Source: Siphonodentalium dalli
Lineage: Eukaryota; Mollusca; Scaphopoda; Gadilida; Siphonodentaliidae
NCBI GenBank assembly: GCA_032622095.1
Contig: CP136064.1
Location: 258,455,863-258,519,862 of the forward strand
Length of the DNA: 64,000 bases
Direction: 5' to 3'
Under the pieces are notes generated by a model, which did no database searches, had not been told where the DNA came from, and saw only the letters and a list, made by a program, of their open reading frames with translations. Positions 44,201-56,200 of the stretch are shown here, piece by piece. Numbering within the stretch: position 1 is the first letter of the stretch; the number at the start of each line of letters is the position of its first letter. Made by a program: the position numbers and the translations under genes.

Positions 44201-47200
44201 AAATACCAACATCCAAAATTAACACCCATGTATCCCGATGTTGCCGGGGATTATATATTAAAAAAATTCTTAAGTCCCTGCAATCCTATGTTCCTAACTG
44301 CATTTATTTTAACCCTTTCTATACTAAGTGGATTCTCTCATTCAGTTAAAATATACATTGGAATGGTCTATTATTGATCTGGAGGTGTTTTCAGGAAACA
44401 TAAGCCGACGACAGATAATGAAAGCGCAGAATGAGTCCTATTTATTGGAGGAAAGTGTTCAGGTATTTAGTATAGAAAGGGTTAACCCTTAACCCAACAA
44501 ACCGGCCAAATAAAGCTTCAACAGCCTAAAATATCTTCGGTCTGTCTCAATAGAACCGTACAAATATGGATATCATTGGAACCGGCTCCTTGACCACATT
44601 GTGATAGTTACAGTTATGCCCTGTGCCAATGCATTCTCTTATATATGCGAGTCGACCATAGGTCGCCTCGCATATATAAGAGAATGCATTGGCCTAAAAA
44701 AAATCTGTTTTTAACACTTTTTACCATTTTTTCTTACATTCTTTAACAATTTTATAATTTTTAATGTGTTAAGCCAATGCATTCTCTTATATATGCGAGG
44801 CGACCTATGGTCGACTCGCATATATAAGAGAATGCATTGGCACAGGGCCGTTCTGTTGGGTAAAGGGTTAAAGCAGAAACCTCGATTTAATAACATTTAA
44901 ATTATAAATGGATCTACTTACATGCTGACTCTCGCCACATGAGGATTTGCACAATCAACCACTCTTAGCACTTTTATGGAAAATATACAATGACTGGAAC
45001 AGAGAAAGAGACAATATGTTAGACTTGTTTATAGTGATATTACATTATATACCTGATTATCGTTACTGCACTCAGTCTGGGCAACAGATAGCTTCATAGG
45101 GAAAACCACAACCTTCGACTGTGGAATATAAAGGACTTCATATGTTTCATGAAACTTGAATGTATTTGTCCAATAACTCTGTCTACCTGATGCCCTGCTT
45201 CGATAGCATATTTTATTGCACACCCATCAACTGCACCCATTCAGAATATTTTAAAACGTTCAATTATGATATGTGTCTTGTCATTGGACAATACAAACTA
45301 ATGACGTTAACAACATCATTGACGCATTCAACTGTAAATGAAAATGTATTCACTAAATTATGAGGTATAGTCAACATATATTACAAGTTTCTTCAGTTAC
45401 ATAAATTAATATCGACCAAAATTTCAGTATACGACAAGCTATGTACAATATGTGTAATAGACATAGAACAATGTTGTGTGAACATGTTAAAGTGATGTGA
45501 AACACTGCAGTAAGGTGATCAAATAGAAATGGAGAATAATCTTGTTCAAAGTAGTTATTTTCACAAATATTATATCCAGATTGACAACACACACCATCAT
45601 TCTTATATATTAATTAAATGCAGTGTCTATCGCCAAATGATGCCGATAGATGTGTCCCAAATTGAGTAGTAAATATTTACAATAGAGCGTAGTTCAGACA
45701 ATGTTTTCTATGGAGTGGTATGTTCAATTTGATTTTCAGCAATGTTAGTAGGACGTTACATTCCTCCAGTTGACATAGCGCCTGAGTACTAACTTATCAG
45801 TTTCACACACCCGAACAAGTACATAATATGTCTTTAAAAGTATTGCACTCATTCGTTGTGCTGCAAGGAAAACCATTGCATCACAACAAACTTTGTGCAA
45901 TAATGTTAACCAGTTGTGTCGTTTATCTATTCCTTTCACATTTTACAAAAATTTGTCAATTTGTTCGATGGCTTCCAGGCAAGCCTGCAAATAGTGTGTC
46001 TGTCATTTGCAGAATGAAGTTCCCAGAGAGTGAATTTAGTGATGCTATCCCACACAGTGGGCTAGCATCACTAAATTCACCCTCTGGGGGACCTCATTCT
46101 GCTCAGGCCTCATCTTCTGGGTAGTATCTATAGTCTCAAATTAACATTGTTTTTAGTTACTTTTTTTACCTTGTGGGAAGTTTCTATGTCCCTAATTTGC
46201 AGAAGATAAAATGCACTATTGGGTGAACATCACCAACTTCAACTGGAGAATTTCAATCTGTTCATAGGTCTCCCATAGCAGTTGAGGCCTAAGCAGAATG
46301 AGGTTTCCAGAGGGTGAATTTGTTGATGCTAGCCCACTGTGTGGATTAGTGTCATTAATTCACCCTCTGGTGACCTCATTCTGCAAATGATAAGACACTA
46401 TTTGCAAGCTTGCTTCCAGGCCTGGAACTTGGAATATCATTTTCCATGACTTTTCCAGGATCCATACGATCCCTGTATAAATTTATAAAATCACTGAATT
46501 CCCACCTGCGAGATGAACTATGGTTTAATCTTGTGCATGCTGTCCTTAAGTTCTTCTGTCCTATTTTCAGCAGCTTGTAAGCTTCATCACCAGACGTGAC
46601 CTGGATTTCTTTCAAACCTATATTAAACAAATATAACTGACTGTTAAGCTTCTGTGTTTGTAGTATGAGTAGCTCACTCTTTATATAGTATAATGAAGAT
46701 ATGTGACCCGCCATATCAAATCCAGTCATAAGTCGGGATTTTTTTTACCCTGTGCCAATGCATTCTCTTATATATAGGTCGCCTCGCATATATAAGAGAA
46801 TGCATTGGCCTAACAATTTTTTATCATTTTTTTTAAATAAATGTTTCTTACAATTTTTAGGACATAAAATAAAAAACATCCATTACCCTGCAGGGAGCCC
46901 ACACATATATAGAAGCATATAGAAGAGTGTCGTCTGCTCATGTTTATCTGGGGCTCTGTTAGGTGAAATTATAAAATTGTTAAAGAATACAAGAAAAAAT
47001 TATTAAAATTGTAAAAAATTGTTAGGCCAATGCATTCTCTTATATATGCGAGGCGACCTATGGTCGACTCGCATATATAAGAGAATGCATTGGCACAGGG
47101 TAAAAAAAATCCCGACTTACAACTGGATTTGATACGGCGGGTCACATATGTACATGTCATTTGAGTAGATAAAATAGTTATTTTCATCGGTGGCTACAAG

Positions 47201-50200
47201 CAAATACTGATAGTGAGTTGCTTACCCCAAGCAAAATCATAACTTGAAGACATGAATGAAAAATTGGGAAGAGTGAGGGAAAAACAATGGCGTTACATTA
47301 TGACATCAAACTATTATAAACTAGAATGCACTCACTGGAGCTGCCTATACTTGCGCCCATCACACATTGGGCATGTTTGTGGCATCTTACCAACAGTTTG
47401 AACCACGGGTGCTGGTCTCTCGTTTGAGAGAGATCGATAACAAAACTCTAGATTTCAAATCTCAGTTCACCCATCGCTGAAACAGTTGTGTGTACGGACA
47501 TAATATCTCCGTTATATCAAGTTGATCTATTACACTAATGCTAGTCTTAGTGATACGTACAAGTTGTTCGACATATTTATAGAAAGGGTGTGAAAACAAT
47601 TGGTTGCCGATGATGCTATATTATATACCTATTGGGATAAATTACTAGTTTGACTAGAATGACATAATTACAAATACCGACACAATTAAATAAAAGACAC
47701 GCGACCATTGGCTAGTCTTTGATTAACATTGTGTCAATGGGAACGTTCCTTCATTAGCGACTGATCTACAATCTTCGGGAACATACCATAAAAAAGCCTA
47801 TTGCGTTGAGAATGAGAAAGCTTGTTTCCCCAGTCAATTAATAAGGCATTTTAATAATCCATGTTTCCACATTCACATTTTCACTGCAATTGTTTTCAAT
47901 TGAACCACGCGCTCGACTGTTTGGCCGGACATGATTTATATGCACCAGGATCTTTCGAAAATGTTTTGAACTTTCTAGAAATATGTTGGCACCTCAGTCT
48001 CTGCGAAAAAAAGAACGATTCCGCACGCATTTTTTATACTTGATCTTAACTCATTTCCTCGAGTTTCAAGTTACATAAAATAAACTTTTAATGGGCAGTA
48101 CTATTGCCCACTTTTGTTTCAATGCAGTATATATATATATATTTATAATAATAAAACACGAAGTTGTTGGCAGATGTAATGGTTTCGCCAGTCCGTGTAA
48201 TACGAGTCTCAGCTGTCTGGACATCGACGCAGTCATGTCTGGTGTTTTGCGCAACCATGTAGCTCGTGACGTCCTGATGTGTGTCGTGACGTCTTGATCG
48301 GTTTCCAGGAAGAAATCATTCAAAATTTTCATTTATGAACGATTTATTATCAAAATAAAACCAGATAACGATGCAAATTAAGAATATATGTGGATTTAAA
48401 TTACAATTGATGCAACCATCTCATATTAGCGTGTGCATTATTTACAGTATGTACTTCCGGTATGACGTAACATATTCGCGGAAGGACAAACAAATAAACA
48501 GACAAAGATCCGGATCGAAAACATTACTTGCGTCCAGCATGGACTGGCGCAAGTAATTATCATCATCCGGAAACCAAAAGTACGGACCAATAACATAATA
48601 CGTCCCATTTTTTAAAATGGGCATATAAAAATGCTAAATAATTTAATAGAATATGGACGGGGGAATTCATTCATAGAAATTAGACTCACATGTTTGATAT
48701 TCTGGTAAATTGTGAAAATATGGCAAATAAGAAATAGATAACGATATTTCACCTCTAATGTAAGGACTGCCATTTTTGTCTTCACCAAGTTTGAGGCAAG
48801 GCCGTTTCACTTTTTTCTTCTTGTTGCCCTGAATCCTTTCGAGGAGATCGAAGATCTGTTCATTATAGATCTCGGCAAAGCTGACCCACACAGAGAATTT
48901 AACATTCCCCTGCTCCTCGACATTGATGGCGATGTCCTCTCTCACTCGGTTCTCAAGATCCATGAAAACATCACTACTTGTGTCAACTGAGTCTGAAAAG
49001 TCAAACAAGAACATAAATGCAATGATACAAGCAATGCACAAGAGGTGTACACATCAGAGATGATGTGGTCGAGTGACGGCATAAGAAAATGTGTGATTCA
49101 GTACAATAACTCATAAACTGAATTTGGTCAGTCAGATTACGTTTGTTACGTAGCAAAATAAAACTCGATAAAAATCCAAGAAGCATAAGTCAAAAACAAA
49201 TTTCGGGCAGGATTGGTTTTCAAACTCACTCAAACGATTTATGAGTAGAATGTCATGATTCAAATTTTGTCAAAATCGGAGTTCCTTTCTCAGAGTTATT
49301 GTGCTTACATCGTGACCACGGATGACCACCGTTTTCATCAAACCATAGAAAACTCAATCAAAAAGCACTAAGTTTAGTATTAAACAGTTAAAAAGTAATA
49401 GATATAAATTATTGTTATCATTGTTTGTGCTGAGAAGCAATTCCTGTGTCATACTGAACAATTCTCATGGCTGATTAAACCATTTGGAACCAAACTTAAT
49501 TCAGGTAGAATGAAGAACAGAATTCAGTTAACAGGGAAGATGTCCCAACAGTGGTAATGCCATAAATCCTCAGAGTTATATTTCCCTTATCATGTTCATA
49601 CAATAAAAATAAGCAGGGTATAAAAGTGGTAGGAATTTTTCTATATATATATTTATATTCACCCGGGCCAGTCAGTGAAATTCATATTTTTGGGGAAGAA
49701 TGTTGAAACAAAAATGAGATATGGATGTAGCGTTATCCTTCATATACCAAAATTACAACAACAAAATTATGTTGGCATTCACTGCCCATCACACCAGCTA
49801 TGTCCTTCATGTTAAGAAATTACAATGACAACTTCAAGTAATACTGGTTGGTACTTTCAGCTTCCTCTTTAGAACAGTTATAAAATAATTGTATTATGTA
49901 CATGAATGTGCTACATATACTTTAAGAGGATGGAAGTGAATTTATTTCATTTTAAACGAAACCAGTAAAATGAAGTGTGGACAAATGGATAGAGGAATGA
50001 GGTAGGGGTAGAGCTGAGGTAAAGGTTGATGCACAGGGGTAATATGAATATAATTCATACAGCTTGCCTAAACATGAGAATTCTTGCCAGACATAGAAAG
50101 AGAATAGAACAGACCTTAACCCTTCCATGACTGGAGCTTCTAAAAGTTTGGGAAAACCCTATATCAATGCATTCTCATCAATATGTGAGTCTCCCACAGG

Positions 50201-53200
50201 GAGCCTCACATATAAACAGAATACATTGGCCAAACAATATTTAACCTGACCTTGTAAGCCAGTGTATCCATTTATATATGCGAGGCTCCCAATGGGAGAC
50301 TCACATATATAAGAGAATGCACTGGCACAGGGTCTTTAATGCTGCACACTGGACCAGCTCCCGCCATGAAAGGGTTAATGAAAGAAAATACTCAGGGAAA
50401 ACCCAATAAATTTATAATTTCTTCAATAATAAATTGTGTAATAACAGCTCGGTTTATTACCTCGGTCAGTCTCCTCAACGATTTCATCATTCTCAGGAAT
50501 CTGGAGCATTGGTATAGCCAAGAATACTCCTTTAAGACAAGCAAACATTATAACAATCTGTTGAAATGGATGAGTGTTCCTTGCTAGTAACACCAATGCC
50601 CCAAGCGTGAATGACCATACTTACCAGACGTTCCAAGTCTAAGATGAAAGTAGCAAAAGCAAAGCATGCAAAATGCCAATTATATTGATGAAGAGTATAT
50701 GCATTATAATTAATATAGAGTGAACACATGAAATCAATGGTTAGTTTTAAGAAATAAGAACCAGACTCAAGGGAGATAATTATACAGACATGATTGAATC
50801 CTGAGTATCTCAAAAAGCAACGACTCAGCAAATTGATCTGTTACGTTACAAGTGATAATATTCAAGAAATGATTTCATAAATTACCAATACAACTATTTG
50901 AAGTGACATCCTACCAACAATTGTGGTTATTGGATGCAAAATATAGATTTTACTTCAGTTTATATTAATAGAAGTTTATTTTGAGTTGGATATCTTGGAA
51001 TGTAGCATTCTATTAACATCTCCTAAAATTTCAAAGAAATCAACCATACCACTCCATAGAAAACATCGTCTTAACTACGTTCAATTGTAAATATTTACAT
51101 CTCGATTTGGGATTCAATTATCGGCAATAAACTAACACACATGATTTCGCCTTCAAGAGTCATTGTGCACATTTAATTAATATATAAGAATGGCGGTGTG
51201 TTGTCATTTGGATTACTATTCATAATAAATATCTACTTTGAGTAAGATTATTTTCAATATCTATTTGATCACACTCACAAAATGTTTAGCATCACTTTAA
51301 TTTATTCATGAGGCTGAAAGATTTTGTATTTAAACAGGCTTGAAACAAGATAACGGTTTTCATTCACAGTCAACAGAAAAGTGGGCTACACCAAAAAATA
51401 GTACCTATTTGATTTGAAATTAATTAAAGAGACAACAAACTACTACCTATATGATCTGAAATTAATTAAAGTCAGGTCTCTAGAATGGCTTGAAAAGATA
51501 GACTCTTGAGTTAATTAGGTCAGATGTCTTCAGACGGTGAATTGTTTCTTTCAATAAGTACTCTCAAGTGCCTAATAATAGTGACAACATGATTATTAAT
51601 AGCACCACTCTTACTCTCAGGTGCCTAATAATAGTGTCAGCATGATTATTAATAGCACCACTCTTACTCTCAGGTGCCTAATAATAGTGTCAGCATGATT
51701 ATTAATCGCACCACTCTTACTCTCAGGTGCCTAATAATAGTGTCAGCATGATTATTAATAGCACCACTCTTACTCTCAGGTGCCTAATAATAGTGTCAGC
51801 ATGATTATTAATTATGGAGAAAATTCCCAAAGATCACTTTTATTTGGCATTGAGACATAGAGGGAAATTTATTTCAGCCTAAATCCTCACCCATCACTAT
51901 TACTAGACCATCACAGTTATTAGGCACCTGAGAGTATGTTCATGTCCAAGATAAGGGACATCATGTAGATTAGATACAATAAAAACAATGAACTCAGAAT
52001 TTGTTTCTTTCCAATTTGGATACAAAAACCCATTTCAATCTGAACATAAAAAAACTGCAAATTTCAAAAGAATCAAATTTTTTTTTTTAATATGCTACCG
52101 AGAGATATCAGCCTTTACCTTTTGTTGCTGCGCTGGCAGCTGATATGTTTGATGTTTCCGAACCAGTCGTTGTGTTGGTGACATGAGAGATATCAGACGA
52201 AGTTGTACCCATTAAACTCGTCATATCTATATCCTGCAATTATTAACACCATGAGATCAACTGAAGAATATGTCTGATACATGTGTACAATTAATAGCAA
52301 GAGATTAATAGCTTTGTGCGTTTTTTTCAGTTGAGTAAATTTCATGTGACACTAATTCATTATAACGTATCACAAATCGTCCTGAGAGAGATTGTTTATT
52401 CCTCCATATCAATGAAGATGATATATAAATACATAATTGTGGAATTATTTACACAAGAGAGGTAATATACGGTGCATACGACGATATGTGCATACAAAGA
52501 CACACATAAAACAAATAAATGCATATAAGTCATCGAAGTATCAAAAATAATAGATATTCCCAATATATTAAAAAATATTAAAATTTTCTCCCAACAGGTG
52601 TCGAATTATGTGTTTCTCAAAATGGCCTAATTTATTTTCCTGTGGGAAACACTGATAACACCCACAGGTCCATAAAACCCAGGTTCCATATTCTTCAAAA
52701 GGAAAGAATTCAGGGGTTGATTTAATGTTTTAAATTTGTATAGCATTTTGGAGCACTGGGTAGATTTTGTATAGCGTTCCCTACCAATACATGTTTTTTC
52801 ATTGTAAATTGCTTTGCAGAAATTGGAAATTGGAATGTGAATCCAGTTAAATCGAGCCCTGCGAGAGGTTTGGTTAGCTTACATCATCACATGTCATCTT
52901 TAGCACGCTATCCTTAATCAGCTTCTCGGCTAATACTTGCTCTGATGACAGCTTGACGACATCATTGAACATCTTTGGTTTTAGGTTCATTGATGGCCAC
53001 TGTCGCCCTTCAATGCTGTTAAATAATACATCAAGAGCTCGCGGGAGAACACCGGCGTCACTCGGGTTACCTGGTTAAATATAAAATAAATATCAACAAG
53101 AAAATTAGACCACAATGAAATGTAAATCAAACTTTAAATAAAATGGAATTGTTTTGATCCCAGGAAAATACATGTATTGGGTAAAATGACTTTACTTCCA

Positions 53201-56200
53201 AAATTGAGACAACGTCCATGAATACCTGTAGTCAATTTAATATTGAGGATGTCAATTAATCGTCATTTTTGGCATAAAGTGAAGCACAATTTTTCACATT
53301 TGACTATAAACGTTTAATCACAACATTACTTATGAGTTACATAAATCCATCATTGGCATAAATCAAACGGCCAAAAAAAAAACAATTCTTTGTTTCCAAT
53401 ACTCTGCCTGGCTGAGATTTTCTTGCCTGCCTCGATTTTATTTTCTCCAGGATATTCTATAGTTTAATACCTGTTAAGAGTGTCAATGTGAATATTTATC
53501 ATTTTTCCCTATCCCTGATCCCAAAAGAAAAAATAAGTTGGTTATTAAGCTCAACATCGGTAGAGATCTTACTGCAGAGAGAATGAATTCAAGGGACAAC
53601 ATGTTCATGGTGGGGAATAACATGGTTTCGACTTGATGAGTATCAAGCATTCAAAATGGCCGAGGCAATCTAAAACGAGACCAAAAGCGAAGAAAAAGGT
53701 AATAAAAGATATGACATACATGTATTACATATTATTTTGACAGCTACGAGCAGATGCTATACTATTTTTCAAACAAGCTGATACCTCACTTATGTCCAAA
53801 TTCACATTTGTTTGCTCTAACATTCTGACCGAAGTTGTCAGTTGAAGGATTCCCCATAATCGGAATCGGCCAATAATATCCCATCAGATATTAATCGTAC
53901 CTCGCAGTTGAACATTGGCTTTTACCGATTGTCAAAACAAACAAAAACGTTCTAGTATCTAAGCACAATATGCACACTTTAATAAAAGTATGCAATACAA
54001 CCGTAGTATTGAATGTAAAACGGCTTAACGCAGTTGTAACAACCTAAAAAGAAGCTATTGGCATTGGCCAAACAGTCTGATATGATTATATATAAGCATG
54101 GCAATACACCTGCCCGACATATCCCGTGTAATATGAAGTTATTGGTTTAATCGCGTTGACACGAAATAGATTCAAAGAAAGCTTTAAACAGCTGACCTCA
54201 TTACATTTCCTGTTGAGCACGTGCCATGTCACATGCTATGTCAATAATTTGAAGCACACACTGAATGACGACCAACGTGAGGAGGGGCATAATTGGCTTT
54301 TTCTTCTGTAGGGGACAATATATGGTGAAGACGTGAAGTAGTCCCAAATTGCACTTGTTTTTTTCGCTCCGCGATTCACCATTGTTATACTGATGCTCTC
54401 GTTACAAGTTATGGTGTACACATTGAAATATGTTTAGCTCCACTTTGAACTTGGAGGCAGTCTCGCGAAACAAAAATTTATTAGGCGGAACTATAAAAGC
54501 TTCTCAGTTGTTAAAAGACAAAAGGTGTGACCAACGGGAATTTGGGAAATCTCAGACTAATATGACAGCAATTATTATCCAACAATCAGCAACAATCTAA
54601 ATTTAATTAATAATCATCGCCATTCCATACATTGTCGCAACTTACAAGTATATTCACGGCGTTCAAGTGTTCCTCAAATGGTCATAACGTTACTCTGAGT
54701 CGGCACCTTTGATCTCTTTGTCAAACAACTACTGGTATACATCAAAGGCAGCACACAACTGACGTCGGCGGAAATACTTTTGTGACAGTGTGTATATATT
54801 TCTTTGATGTACATGTATTTGGCTTTGAGATAGTGAGTGCAATGAGCGTATATAGATCCATTAATATGGTAACAAACACACAATATATATAAACATCGGA
54901 ATCGGAAATCGGCTGATTGTGCCTCCAGTTATCGGAAATCGGTCCGATGGTTTTTCATTATCAGAACATCACTAATTCCCCAAGATGTATGGACTGGTGT
55001 ATTCCACGCACCTCTGACTGGCAACTTTGGTCAGAATGTAATAGAAAACCACTAAGGATTTCCCAACAAATAAGGCATCAACTTGTTTTAAAAATAAACT
55101 AGCATATGTTCGTAACAGTCAGAAATGCTATGTTTTGTGTCAGTTCGTCATATATTATGTTTTTTTGTCTGTTTGAGATAGCCCCGGCCATTTTGTATGT
55201 GTGGTACTCACCAACCACGAAACCATGTGATTCCCCACCGTGATGTTTTTATCCAATGCTTGGTTTATTTTCAATACAGATGGATCTGCCATATTCCATG
55301 GGACTGTGGCTACACTATTATATCACTTACGGCTGAAAGGTCTAAAAAAAAAAATGGCATAAAAAAAAAATCCCTGTCTAGGAAATTGTCCCAATGTTTA
55401 TCGGAAACAGAAGTTATTTGTTTTATCGGTGTCAGTCTGTCTGAATGGTTAAAGAAACTCACATTTGGAAATTGCAGGCTTTCTGCAGGGTTTTGACGTC
55501 AACTCTATTCAGAAGCAATTGTCATTCGTGATGGGTAAAATTGAGAACATTTCAAGCCATCTTACCTTGTATAGTACATGTATGTCTTTACTGTAAACAT
55601 TTTTGGCAAAAATCATTTATGATTGTACAGTTCAGAGCTCTTCTAACTAATCTCATCAGCACGATATCACTAATCTCACTGGGCATTATTATGTATGCTG
55701 TTCATGGGCCATGCCATGATGCTTGATTGACAAAACTTTCTTGTTTGATCGAATTTATTGATTGGTCAGTCTCATAAAAAAAATCTCTTGGTCGGACTTA
55801 ATTTCAACTTACCTTGTATGGTATATGTTTTTCCAGAGCTTGTGACTCCGTATGTGAAGACTAGACAGTTTTGACCATCAATAAAATCCTTCACCAGTCC
55901 CAGCATAGTGTCTTCAAAAAATGACTTTTGTGTCACACTCTCTTGGAATATTTTTGAGAAGGTGAACCGATGGTGTGTCTTTCCCAGACCATGAGCACTG
56001 TTTTTGTATGTGTGAGATTCTTTCGGAGCTTTAGCTATGATGTTGTTAGTATTCTCAAAATCAACAATTTTCTGAAAAGAGAAGTTTATTTATTTATATT
56101 GGAAATATTATGAGCATATGTCAGTAGTTTTCTTCAGAAAAATTAATTAAATAGGGGTCCAATCGACGATTTTCAAACTGAAATATTTACATTGCCATAA

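Noticed and set aside
50627-50640. 14-base microexon flanked by AG and GTAAGT on the minus strand
   Set aside because: 14 bases would break the phase between exons 4 and 5, and exon 5 already joins exon 4 in frame.
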